Assembly: GCA_949358305.1 (NCBI GenBank)
Contig: CASHSZ010000145.1
Location: 1 to 50,181 of the forward strand
DNA from: Strigamia acuminata
Lineage: Eukaryota > Arthropoda > Chilopoda > Geophilomorpha > Linotaeniidae
Direction of reading: 5' to 3'
DNA length: 50,181 nucleotides
Shown here: in pieces, positions 23,412 to 33,020 of the stretch
How the letters are laid out: each line of letters opens with the position of its first letter
Numbering within the stretch: position 1 is the first letter of the stretch
Program-made: the position numbers and the translations under genes
The notes under the pieces: generated by a model
Databases searched by the model: none
What the model saw: only the letters and a program-made list of their open reading frames with translations
Told to the model about the DNA's origin: nothing

Positions 23412-23739
23412 GGAGAAGGGGTGATGGGCCTTGAAGACGATGGTTACGATGTGACCGACAGTGACCACAACCAAGATTCTATCAAATAAATAGATAAATA
23501 AATTGACAAGTGTACTCATAATTGTTGTATAGATTCCTTCGATCGAATAAACATTGTTTTAATATAGTTGTCACGGTTCATACTTTGGCGAAAGCATGTC
23601 TGGCGATGGCAAGGGGCGCACGAGTGGCTACTCGCATGCCGTCCCCTGGGACATGCAGACTCGCTCTCGGACCTCAGGACTCATATTGTCGCCTGGCTCG
23701 CGTAGACAGCGTAGACAGCGATGGGGCAAGAAGTCTGGG

Positions 23740-24960
23740 AGATAGATAAAGTTAAAATCTGAAACTGCAAATTTTTCACAAAACAATTTGTTTCAATCGG
23801 TCCCAACGACGATAATCTAATTAACAGTTGGAGCGCAAACCACGAAACCGATTCGACGATTGTGGGATTAAACTTTCATTGTCTTCCATGGGTATTTTTT
23901 ATTCCACAGGGTGTCCCACGCGCGCGTGTCTACTCCTTTCTCTTTTCTTCGTCCGGGGACCCATTTCCAATCGAACTTTTTTTTTGTCCGGCGCCCAAAA
24001 GCCCGGACAGATCCACGAAATCCGCAGCAAAATCACGAGCTTGGGGTCGGCGTATAGGTCGCACAGCATCTCCCGAGGATTAAATATATAAACAATTAAA
24101 CTAGTGTTTTTGCACAATTATTTGGAACAAACAATCGCTATAACCAAACAATACCAACGCTGTGGAAGCGTACGGGAGCGCGTATCTGAACATCCCGGCA
24201 CCAATGTACCACCATGAACGCGACACCCTTAACGATACGTGCGTTTAAATGTGACCCAATGCGCGATAAGACACGTGACGCATCATTTTCACCACGTATT
24301 GTGACATTTACGAAATTTACGGTATTTACGGGATGAGTGAAGGAATCTAATCAACTCGATCTTATTTTGGAACAAGTTATTGGGGGCTGCCAATGCTGGC
24401 TGCCCGTATTCTGCGTGGCGAGAAGATAGGACCCCGTCCTTTTTGCGCGCCAATACCCTCGGAATGTTTGTGGTGGAGTGGTCCCTACTCTGAAGTAAGC
24501 GTGTCTGGTCTCGATCGACCTAGAGGCGCTTGCAAATCCACCGAACGCAATGACACAAACTCACGTCGAAAGCGATGGCGCGAGACGCCGGAAAGACAAA
24601 ATTAAAATATGAAACGACGGATATTTTGCAAAACTCTTATTCTAGTCGGTCACTGCGAAGGTAATCTTAGTGACGACCGAAGTACGGGGGTAGATTTTAT
24701 TCTGTTTTGTGTCTGTCTGGTACCGATCACCCACCCATCACCCACCCATCTCCGATCATCGGGCACCTATGAGCGATAAACGCTCCCCTCCACGCTTGGC
24801 ATGTCGCGCCTCGACAGTTCGCGGATCGAACCTGAATTCGAATCCGAATTTTGCGTTCTCTTTATCGTTTCAACGTTACGAGGGTTTCTTTTTATCAAAA
24901 ACAATTACATTTTCAATTCTCGTCGGTAATTAACTGCGTTCCGGGCACTTTGCGGACGTT
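23740..24960. repeat. Modular repeat, copy 4 (two partial units)
   Basis: Blocks GACGATAATCTAATTAACAG (~23808) and a TTTTTGCACAATTATTTGGA block (~24106) come first; the latter is shared with 26.88 kb. Next are the ACGTGCGTTTAAATGTGAC block (~24238), a hairpin module at ~24361 (TTATTGGGGGCTGCCAATGC) and the CGATAAACGCTCC block (~24773). No gene is supported. Confidence 0.75.
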
Positions 24961-25560
24961 TATCCACGTTGACAAACATCATCGTCGACGCCCAATTCGA
25001 AAACCCGTGTCACACTCACCCGCATCGCATCACGCGCGTCATCGCGTGTAGGAACGCGCGTATCGAAAACAACGTTGTGGGAGCTTGGATTTATTTTGGA
25101 ACAATTTGTCGGGGCTGTCGGCGCGCATCGGTCGCCAACTGCCCCGTGTTCTCCGACGAACCCACTTTGGAGTGTTTTTTGACGAACCAGGGAGTGTTCG
25201 TGGCGGAGCAGAACAACCGTATCAAATCGATTCAGGAAATTGTGACCGAAACCCTCGGATCTCCATGATGGCTCGAAGCGAACGAATTCAAAGTGTCTGC
25301 AAACTCGTCGAACGCGATTATACAAACTCACATCGTCTACGATGGTGCAACGTGTACTGCGAGTTGAAATTAAAATGGTAAACCGATCGGGGCGTTCGCG
25401 ATCTTCGACTCAGACGGCACCCAATTCGATAATCTAATTAATCGTTGGGGCACTCGTCGTGGAATTAGTTCCACTGTCGATAAATCGATTTATATATTTC
25501 AAGGATTTTTATTTAACTCCGCGCGAGCGCCTGTGTGATGTAATTTCTCACAACCGCCAC
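24961..25560. repeat. Modular repeat, copy 5 (donor or twin of copy 6)
   Basis: Carries the TTTATCCACGTTGACAAAC block, a hairpin module at ~25092, and from 25217 to about 25535 a stretch almost identical to 27086-27404. Confidence 0.85.
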
Positions 25561-25662
25561 GCCATCTGACGTAACCCGTGTCTCATTTGCATCCAAATCA
25601 AGTTCAGACACGATACAAGACTGTTTTCCGCGTCTCGTTGGCGTTCCTCGCAACATTGAACC

Positions 25663-26206
25663 ATGTTCCAGGTAATTCCAGAAACAGATACGAATTGTTT
25701 CGTATAATTTTTAATCTAAAACTTCTCTTATTCAGCCGAAACCGCTTGAACCCACGAACGAACATCCCTTGCTCAAGGTGAAGATAGGGAATCTCGCGCG
25801 TAATGCCCTGGTAATCGAGTGGTCGCGCTTCTGCGCCATCGACGAACGTTTATTCGAAGAAACGGGCTACCCTCGGGACAGTATCCGCGAACTAGACGAC
25901 GACGACGATAGACACCGGTACCTAAAAAACATCGTTGGTGACCATTTCCAAATAATTGGACAGATCAAGATGAACGTCGAGTGGGTGAATCGAGGCACCG
26001 AAACCAACTTCATCGTCGTGACGAAAGAAAGAACTCTCGTCTTGGGGATGCGTTTCCTTTGGGACTCGAATATGTCTTGCGCGCGGTTTGATCGATTCTT
26101 CAAAGACCGTAAACTTGGCGTCACCATCCCATTCGAGTATGGATTTGTTCCATGGACAAATTTGTACTTTGTCGAATATCCAGATAAAATGTACAAGTGT
26201 CAATAA
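25663..26206 (+). CDS. Retropepsin-like domain protein lacking the catalytic DTG
   Basis: A 9-base first exon (ATGTTCCAG, 25663-25671) and 25736-26206 join in phase 0 to 159 residues; the start is inferred from the donor GTAATT and acceptor TTATTCAG. Residues 15-43 (LLKVKIGNLARNALVIEW...IDERLF) match the first strands of retroviral-type aspartic proteases, residues 74-98 (FQIIGQIKMNV...FIVV) the flap and following strands, and 104-112 (LVLGMRFLW) the hydrophobic-Gly motif. At the place of Asp-Thr/Ser-Gly the sequence reads I-E-W-S (30-33), so catalysis is not expected. The C-terminus ends in a short hydrophobic/aromatic segment without a reverse transcriptase. This looks like a retroelement protease domain taken over as a host gene, or a surviving fragment. 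The fold assignment rests on motif reading only. Confidence 0.55.
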
Positions 26207-26520
26207 ATGGCAATCCTATGTGTGAATGGGGTAAAAAATGTGGGAAAAAAATGTTATACAAATAAATAACTGTCGTTTTCGCGTAACTTTTTCGGCGTTA
26301 TTCCACCATATAATCGTCGCTTCAATGTATCGTTGTTTCATCGTTTCGTTTTATTCCGTTTTATTTGTTTATTTGTTTTTATTTTTATTTTTATTTATTT
26401 ATTTATTTTATTTTATTTTTTTTTTTTTTTTATAACATTCTGCAAACTGTAAAAACTGTAAAAACTTTAAATATAGATATTTCAGTGAACAGCGAGTTTG
26501 TTTTTATTTTAGACTAGATG
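26207..26520. other. 3' flank with (TTTTA)/(TTTA) tract
   Basis: No gene. A-rich polyadenylation-like words (AAATAAATAAC at ~26260) end the retropepsin-like gene, followed by T-rich low complexity at 26360-26430. Confidence 0.5.
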
Positions 26521-26524
26521 GGAT

Positions 26525-26630
26525 ACCTGGGTCGAAACGAATTAGGTCGAAACGGGATTTCGACTTTAGTCATTTCGACCTTAGTATGGAATCCCGGGTG
26601 CTCATAGTATTCGAAAATTAAGTAAAGTAA
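26525..26630. repeat. Small inverted-repeat element
   Basis: Repeated GGTCGAAACG words face ATTTCGACC words across a short centre, and GGGATACC/GGAATCCC words flank them. It looks like a short hairpin element; the borders are uncertain. Confidence 0.4.
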
Positions 26631-26639
26631 AGTAAAGTT

Positions 26640-27600
26640 TAGTCATCTTCTTTGGATATTTTTTTTACTCCGTTTGGCGTCTTGCGCGCAGCGCTTGTTT
26701 GCTCCCTTCTCCCTTCTCCGCCTCGAATTTCGTCCCCGGTCGGTCGTTTTCACCCGACACCCAAAAGTCCAATCCCGACGAACGGATCCACGAATTCCGT
26801 CGTGAAATCGCGAACACGTCGTCAACGCACAGGCCACGCGCGTATCACGAGGAACAAATAAATAAACAATTAAATGGGTGTTTTTGCACAATTATTTGAA
26901 ATAAACACGCTTTATAGGTGTGTCTGTCTGTGGGCTTATTTTGGAACAAGTTGTTGGGGCTGCCGACACTCGTCGGTGCCAGCTGCCCCGCATTCACCGT
27001 AGGTGAGGCGCTCGTTGCCGCAATGGTCGCCGCAATGGTCGCCGGAATGTTCGTGGTGGAGCAGAACACCCGTGGGTGGGAAATACCGTTTCAAATCGAT
27101 TCAGGAAATTTCGACCGAAACCCTCGGATCTCCATGATGGCTCGAAGCGAACGAATTCAAAGTGTATGCAAACTCGTCGAACGCGATTATACAAACTCGC
27201 ATCGTCTACGATGGTGCAACGTGTACTGCGAGTTGAAATTAAAATGGTAAACCGATCGGGGCGTTCGCGATCTTCGACTCAGACGGCACCCAATTCGATA
27301 ATCTAATTAATCGTTGGGGCACTCGTCGTGGAATTAGTTCCACTGTCGATAAATCGATTTATATATTTCAAGGACTTTTATTCAACTCCGCTCGAGCGTT
27401 TGTGCGCAGGACTTTGTACCTGGTCACGTGGCCTGTAATGTAATTTCCCAGAACCGCCACGCCACCCGACGTAAGCCGTGCCCTTCGATGGACGCCAAAG
27501 TGTCCATTCGATGCGGATTTTTGCGTTTCCCGCGTTAAAAGGTGTCCTATAAATTCCGAAACCAAGTTAATCTTGATTTACTTGTCTACGTGGATCTCCC
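26640..27600. repeat. Modular repeat, copy 6
   Basis: Begins with a block shared with 23.88-24.13 kb (TACTCCG..., GATCCACGAA, TTTTTGCACAATTATTTG), then a hairpin module at ~26936. The stretch 27086-27404 is the near-identical twin of copy 5. Short frames here, including one of 110 codons, end in sequence shared with copy 5 and are repeat-derived. Confidence 0.85.
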
Positions 27601-27879
27601 CATATATTTTGTTTTCCAATTTCAATGTGGGAAAGTTTGTCGGTTGCAATTTTTCTCGCGCGCACGGCAATCACGAAAAAATCTCCGACGGTAACGCACT
27701 CTGACGGTAATTGTTTTAAATTAAAAAAAAAAAAAATTAGATAGATAGATAGATAGATAGATAGGATAAAAATTAAAACAAAATAAAGAAGGGTTGAATT
27801 TCTCGGACCATCATCATTGTCGCCCAGCAGTCAGTCAGTCTCTTTCTTTCCTTTTTTCTGCACAAAGCAAACGTAAGAT

Positions 27880-27957
27880 CGCGGAAGCGAGACTCGAACC
27901 CAGAGTCCACGGCTCCATGCGGCAGGTAGTCCTGCCCACTCGACCACTCTGGGTCGA
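27880..27957 (-). repeat. tRNA-derived element, minus strand
   Basis: Read on the minus strand, an A box (TGGTCGAGTGG) and a B box (GGGTTCGAGTCTC) lie ~45 bases apart, with the same box words as the element at 6.64 kb. No matching acceptor stem is seen, so it is probably a SINE head. A T/C-rich stretch and AGTCAGTCAG lie beside it. Confidence 0.55.
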
Positions 27958-28268
27958 TTATAAATTGTGCTAAAATATAGAAAAGAAGAGAAACAGATAA
28001 ATAAATAAAATAAATAAAATAAAGACGTATATTTAATCACCCGATGAGATGTTTTTTTTACAATGAGAAACAAAATATACGCAATATAAACAAACAATAC
28101 GAGACAATGAGATGGGGGATTGTTGTTTTTATCCCATAAGAGTTGTGTCACATCTTTGACAATTGAAAAAAAAAAAAAAATAAATGAATAAATAAAATTA
28201 AAAACAAAAACAAAAACTAAATCAATCAAACAAACAAACAAACGAGAGTGGGAATAAACCGTCTCCTC

Positions 28269-28860
28269 TTATAATTCCATCGAAAGATCGGAACCACCAA
28301 TTGCCTCTTCAGCGCCTTCGTCATCATCGTCGTCAACGACATCCTCTATCCAACCCATCGTTCCCTCCATCGCCTTCCACCATTTTTCCTCTGCTTCTTC
28401 AAATGTTTTCTCAAATTCCTCCATCGTCGCCTTCACCATTTTCTTGAGTCTTTGTTCCGTCCTGTCTATCAACTCCTCAATTCTCTCCTCTAGTCCCTCC
28501 ATCATTTTTTCGACCCTTTCCTCCGTCGCCGCCATTGTCGTCTCCTGGACCTTCGTCTGTCTTCGACCGAGCGACTGGAGAAAGAGAGAAAAGAACGAAT
28601 AAAAATAAAAAAAAAAATAAAAAAAAAAAAAAGGTCAAATAAAAAAGACAAAAGAGTAAATATCGGAATGGGACACATACCCCCTTGATCTTCGTGGGAT
28701 CATTAGTTTTTCGCTCGCGTGCATCATGCACGGAACTACTGGCGGCGCTCAAGTTTGGCGTGTGGCTCCACGCCTCCATGAAGTCGATGCGTTCCAAAAG
28801 GACGACGGGTGACAGGTGCGACTTTGTGGACGGCTTTTCTCCTCTCTTTCCTTTTTCCAT
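28269..28860 (-). CDS. Small charged coiled-coil protein, two coding exons (paralogue of the 7.5-kb gene)
   Basis: Minus exons 28860-28681 and 28574-28269 join in phase 0 to 161 residues. Exon 1 is Lys/Ser/Thr-rich with SHLSPVVLLE; exon 2 is a Glu/Arg/Met coiled coil (ERVEKMMEGLEERIEELIDR) with an Asp run and the ending GGSDLSMEL. The 7.5-kb gene has 162 residues, the same exon sizes and the ending DSDVSMEY. The coding exon begins GAAG/AAAATATGG, the 7.5-kb one GAAG/AAAAAATGG, so even the splice-site context is shared. A likely 5' non-coding exon ends at a donor (TTAGAG/GTAAAT) at 29573, with GTTCACTTGTTCAC repeats upstream. The function is unknown. Confidence 0.68.
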
Positions 28861-29029
28861 ATTTTCTTCGATGTGAAAAAAAAGATAAAAATTAAAATCG
28901 CAACAAAAAGAACCAAAACGTGGGACGTCGAATAAAACATCCGCGCACATATTGTTCGCGCAAGTCTACGCGCGTACATGTACGTGTTGGACGTGGTACA
29001 TTTGATGCCTACCGCGGAACAATGCGAGA

Positions 29030-29150
29030 AAACACGAGAAAATACGAAGTTCTCGTATTTTCTCGGTTTTACTTCCATTTGGTTAATTCTTACCTTTGGT
29101 TTCAATACAATTTATCTTATTTCAGAAGTCTGCGAGACACATATAAAAAG

Positions 29151-29182
<32 letters not shown>

Positions 29183-29390
29183 GTTTATTTCTAATTAAAT
29201 GAGAAAAATCTTATATATAGGCTTAACCCACCATGCAATAAGAAACAGACGAAAAAATCTTCTTTTTATTCGTGTCTTGTAGTTTTCTGAAATGAGATAA
29301 ATTGCATTGAAACGTAACATAAGAATTAATCAAATGAAAGCAAAACCGAGAAAAAGTGAGAATCTTGTATTTTCTCGTTGTACGACAAAG
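29030..29390. mobile_element. Inverted-repeat element (MITE-like hairpin)
   Basis: A left arm (~29030-29150: TATTTTCTCGGTTTTACTTC ... AAAAGAAGATTTTTT) and a right arm (~29250-29375) are reverse complements over ~115 bp at roughly 85% identity. A T-run and ~90 bp of unique sequence form the loop. The transcribed arms could form a long hairpin. It lies in the 5' intron of the 28.3-kb gene. Confidence 0.75.
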
Positions 29391-29699
29391 TCGGTTCGCG
29401 TTACACGAGTTTTTCAAAGTACCGTGGCCCTGGTACACGATACCGTCTCGGTTTTAAAACGGCACCGCGGTCCCGACGCTCACCTGCCGCAAAAAGCAAT
29501 GCAGTCCAGGGCCGCGAACCGCGTGTAAAAACGCCAACTGACGAGTGTTTACCGGGAAAATGGTTAATTTACCTCTAATCGTTCCACTTGTTCACTTGTT
29601 CACGACACGGGGTCCACACTACTGATGGCGAGCGCGCGAGTGATTCGACGCGGCATCTGGCGACAACCATGGAATCCCGCGCGTGATGCGACGTTGTTT

Positions 29700-29927
29700 G
29701 TTTATTTTTGTCTATTTTATTTATTTATTTGTTTATTTATATATTTATGTTTATTTGTTTATTCATCTATTTGTTTCACGATGCTTTCAAATTTTTATTT
29801 TTTTGTAACTCCGCTCACCAAGCAGCGTCGTTATCGAAATCCGCCATACCTGACCGCTGATTCCGCGCCGCCACGTGCTTCGCTGCTGAGCAAGTTGAAA
29901 GTATTTATGCCGTTTATCTATTTATCA

Positions 29928-29960
<33 letters not shown>
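29700..29960. repeat. TTTA-type and (ATCT)n tracts
   Basis: Imperfect TTTA repeats at 29700-29775 and (ATCT)n at 29925-29958, separated by a short unique stretch. Confidence 0.85.
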
Positions 29961-30223
29961 CCAATCAACCAATTGACAACGACAACAATTGTTTCAACAA
30001 TCCGACCATTCGTCCGCTTGTGTCTAAACGAGTGGAAGCGTGGAGAGGCGCGGAATTCGTCGCCATATTCTCGCTTGCCAGAAATGAAAAGAGAATAATT
30101 CGGTTTATCATTGTTTGATTGATCTGTGGTTTTATTCACCTTCCTTTCCTTTTCATTGATTGTGTTTTGCTGTTCAATTCTCGTTTGTATTTAATTTACG
30201 GTAATCTAATTTTTACATTTCAG

Positions 30224-31111
30224 ATGGAGAACGGAAAGAACGTCATCTGGGGTGAAGTGCGCCCGGGCACGAGGTGAGAGTGGTTGGTCGATCGATTGGT
30301 TTTATTTATTCGACACATTTTATTTTATTTCATTTTATTTTTATTTTATTTTTAAGGGGCCCATCGCGATTGTCGTTTGGGAAAAAGAACGTGAATAACC
30401 CCATCATTTGGGGTGAAATGCGCCCGGGCACGAGGTGAGAGTGGTTGGTCGATCGATTGGTTTTATTTATTCGACACATTTTATTTTATTTCATTTTATT
30501 TTTATTTTATTTTTAAGGGGCCCATCGCGATTGTCGTTTGGGAAAAAGAACGTGAATAACCCCATCATTTGGGGTGAAATGCGCCCGGGCACAAGGTGAG
30601 AGTGATTGGTCGATCGATTGGTTTTATTTATTTGACACTTTTTATTTCATTCTATTTTATTTTTATTTTATTTTTAAGGGGTTCGTCGCGATCGCCACCT
30701 TCGACGAGGTCGCCGCAGACCATCTATGTGCGGCCCGGGGAATTTGGTAATAACATATTCTTCGGGCCGAGGCGCTATGTGCCAGAGTGAGTAAAGCAAT
30801 TTATGGTCGATTCGTCGGTCGCGATTTGATTAATCATTTTTTTTTTTTTCCATAGTAACTTACCATGGTTGCCACCTATGCGTGCCAATAATTTCCAATG
30901 CAACAGGCGCCACGCGCGGGATCGCCCAACACCACCGACGCATGGGTGGTCGGATATCCCAAGATCCACCCGAAACTATGTGTTTCAATTCTGCACAACT
31001 TGCTACCAGTTTGGTGGTTGCAACCCGTTCGTCACCAGTTACCAGTCACCAGTCACCCGCGACCGCCACCAGTTCGTCGCGCTATATCTACCTGTCCAGT
31101 TAGTTAATTAA
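30224..31111 (+). CDS. Small protein with tandemly duplicated 78-bp exons
   Basis: Exons 30224-30273, 30357-30434, 30518-30595, 30679-30786 and 30856-31111 join to 189 residues; all introns are phase 2 (each exon ends ..AG or ..GA of a split codon). Exons 2 and 3 are nearly identical 78-bp units coding SFGKKNVNNPIIWGEMRPGT, each with its own intron. Exon 4 (RPGEFGNNIFFGPRRYVPE) is a more distant version. Exon 5 has CTTCYQFGGC, a Cys cluster that might bind metal, and a repetitive TSYQSPVT end. The ATG directly follows an acceptor, so a 5' non-coding exon is expected. A further terminal exon after CTCTTAG at 31231 is possible. AATAAA lies at 31313. No known family. Confidence 0.65.
30241..30600. 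repeat. 161-bp exon-intron tandem duplication
   Basis: The unit, consisting of exon end, whole intron and exon start, repeats with a 161-bp period (acceptors at 30356 and 30517). The two introns are identical to the eye, including the (TTTTA)-rich body; the third intron has several changes. Confidence 0.92.
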
Positions 31112-31142
31112 TTATTCTTTTTATCATTCTTTTTTTTTTTTT

Positions 31143-31210
31143 TTGTTTGTTTGTTTGTTTGTTTGTTTGTTTGTTTGTTTGTTTGTTTGATATATATATA
31201 TATACATATA
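31143..31210. repeat. (GTTT)n and (TA)n tracts
   Basis: About 11 perfect TTTG units at 31143-31190 followed by a short TA tract. A similar (TTTG)n sits in an intron of the first gene at 958-992. Confidence 0.95.
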
Positions 31211-31434
31211 TTTTTTTTTCTTCCTCTTAGTGGGACATCGTTATCAAACGTAGCGCCATCGGCGTAATTTTTCATTTTTTATTGTATTTTGTTCGTTTGT
31301 GGTTTATAATTTAAATAAAAATTGAATTTGAGATAAGTGGCCACGATTGATTGGGTTTATTTGATCGCAAAAAAAAAAAAAATTTAATTCGAATGAATCT
31401 ATCGGTGTTAAAAACGACACGACCGGTTTGTTAG

Positions 31435-31992
31435 TTAGCCGATTGGTGAACAATTTGCGAAACACGCGCGACACGTGGGGGCGTATTTCTCGGCACCCCC
31501 TATCACCACGACGTCTTCTTCGCCCGACGTCCGCTTCGTGAACGCGGCTTCCCCTCGACACCGGTAGCACGTTGCCTTCAGCTTCACGATGTGCTCTGAT
31601 TTCGGGAGCAAATCGCAGACTTGACCGAACGGGTTCAACTTGAAATCCCCATCGAGGGCCGCGATTACCACAGTCTTTCCTTTCTCTGCCATTTCTTGAC
31701 AGAATTGTACCAAGTCCTCGAAAAACTGGCCCTCGTCAATCCCGATAATCCCGAAATTTTCGGATTGTCTTCGGGCTTCCGCGAGGTTTTCGACGGCGCG
31801 CGCCGCTCTCGATTTTCCGTCACGAGCGACGATTTCTCCGGGAATGTGGCGGTTGTCGATTTTGGGCTTCAATAACAACGCTTCTTCTCCTTCTAGGCGC
31901 CTCAAGAGTTCAGTTGTTTTCCCTGCAAACATCGGGCCCACTATTAACTGGATATTGCCTCGTGGTCGATCCTCGATGGCCGACGTCGACAT
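31435..31992 (-). CDS. TK1: Thymidine kinase, type II (TK1-like)
   Basis: A single open frame of 185 residues. Thymidine kinase phosphorylates thymidine with ATP in the cytosolic salvage pathway. The Walker A loop GPMFAGKT is at 19-26, the DEGQFF motif (Walker B Asp 86, catalytic Glu 87) at 86-91, AALDGDF at 111-117, and four zinc-binding Cys in C-x2-C pairs at 142/145 and 174/177. VIGGAEKY of the lasso precedes the second pair. Length fits the core enzyme (human TK1 is longer), with a few residues fewer after Walker A and no long regulatory C-terminus. The frame is intact and all key residues are present, so the enzyme should be active. A 5' non-coding exon probably ends at a donor (TGCACG/GTAAGC) near 32282. 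No introns interrupt the coding region, unlike its neighbours; retroposition or transfer is possible. A partial relic of the same gene lies at 10.95 kb. Confidence 0.95.
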   Translation of the reverse strand: MSTSAIEDRPRGNIQLIVGPMFAGKTTELLRRLEGEEALLLKPKIDNRHIPGEIVARDGKSRAARAVENLAEARRQSENFGIIGIDEGQFFEDLVQFCQEMAEKGKTVVIAALDGDFKLNPFGQVCDLLPKSEHIVKLKATCYRCRGEAAFTKRTSGEEDVVVIGGAEKYAPTCRACFANCSPIG

Positions 31993-32029
31993 CTCGTCTT
32001 GTTGCGTCTACCATCGAGGAAAAAGAGAA

Positions 32030-33020
32030 AGAATTTAAACGAATAAATGAAAAACGAAAAACTGACAAAATCGTGAGTCCGACTGCAAAACTAAAATTGG
32101 ATAGAGATCGAGAACAAAATGGCGGTGATAGTGGTGTAACCACGGGGATTCCCGCCCGTGCTCGCGCATCGACCCGTTCTGGTTCATTTAGTTAGTTGGT
32201 CGGTCGGTTTAATTGACGAGTCGGTCAAATTGTTGGAGATTCTTCCCCTTTTTCTATTTTGAAAATTGACTAGGTTTGCTTACCGTGCAAACGAAACTCG
32301 ATATAGCGAATGAACCAATGCGTACAAGTGCGCGAAGCAAAGCGCGGTATGGTAGGAAAGCTTTAGCCCGTCGCTCGCTGCAAAGACGCGAGAATACGAC
32401 GCGACACTCGGTGACACAAATTAGAAATTAAGAAAAAAAATAAATAAATAAATAAAGAAATAAAAAAAAATAAAGAGAGGATTCTTTCCATTCTCTTCTT
32501 TACGTTTTCTCTTTTCCTCTCCATTTCTTTGCGCCCACCCGCGAGAGAAGCGCACATCAGTGCACCAACGCAAACGCGTCGCCTCTAATGGTACGCGCGT
32601 TTGAGCGCGCCCTAATGCGTGATAATGAACGCAACGTGGTCGAGAGGGGCGACAATCAGAATTTAATGAAATGAATATTTTTTTTTTTTTTTTTTTTTCA
32701 GTTTGATTTGAGATTATTGAAATATTAAAATTTACAATTAAAATAGCACACAATTCCAGACGCAATCACAATTGCGAACAATGATGGATTCTGGGATTAA
32801 TTTAAAGTTTGCGTTAAATCGTAAATGCGCATGCGCAGATACCGCGCAGCGAGGTGCACAGGTATAATTTCCTCCGATGAATTTTACTTCGGATTTTACG
32901 GACAATTTCAATGTGGAAAATTTATTTATAGTCGTCAGTTATTTGGCAACAATATTATTACATTTTTAATCAGCATTTTAATCATAACTTTTGTCAGTTG
33001 TGTAGCTTATTTTTGATTTG
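32030..33020. other. Intergenic stretch upstream of thymidine kinase
   Basis: Contains the probable first exon and promoter of the minus-strand kinase gene near 32282-32350, an A/T tract at 32425-32475, and a block with CTAATGGTACGCGCGTTTGA (~32586) that matches the 19.7/21.4/24.2-kb module. A T-run follows at 32678-32698. No other gene is supported. Confidence 0.5.

Noticed and set aside
23292-23519. Minus-strand frames opposite the coiled-coil exons (e.g. 22946-23344 and 48431-49024)
   Set aside because: Mirror frames of biased GAG/AAG-rich coding sequence; they lack splice and start support.
27076-27250. Frames of 98 and 110 codons at 25.1 and 26.9 kb with identical C-termini
   Set aside because: The identity extends beyond the stops and at the DNA level, so it reflects a duplicated repeat segment rather than a protein family.
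31435-31992. Viral integration suggested by thymidine kinase
   Set aside because: No capsid, polymerase or other viral gene is recognisable nearby, and the neighbours are spliced eukaryotic genes; a cellular gene is simpler.
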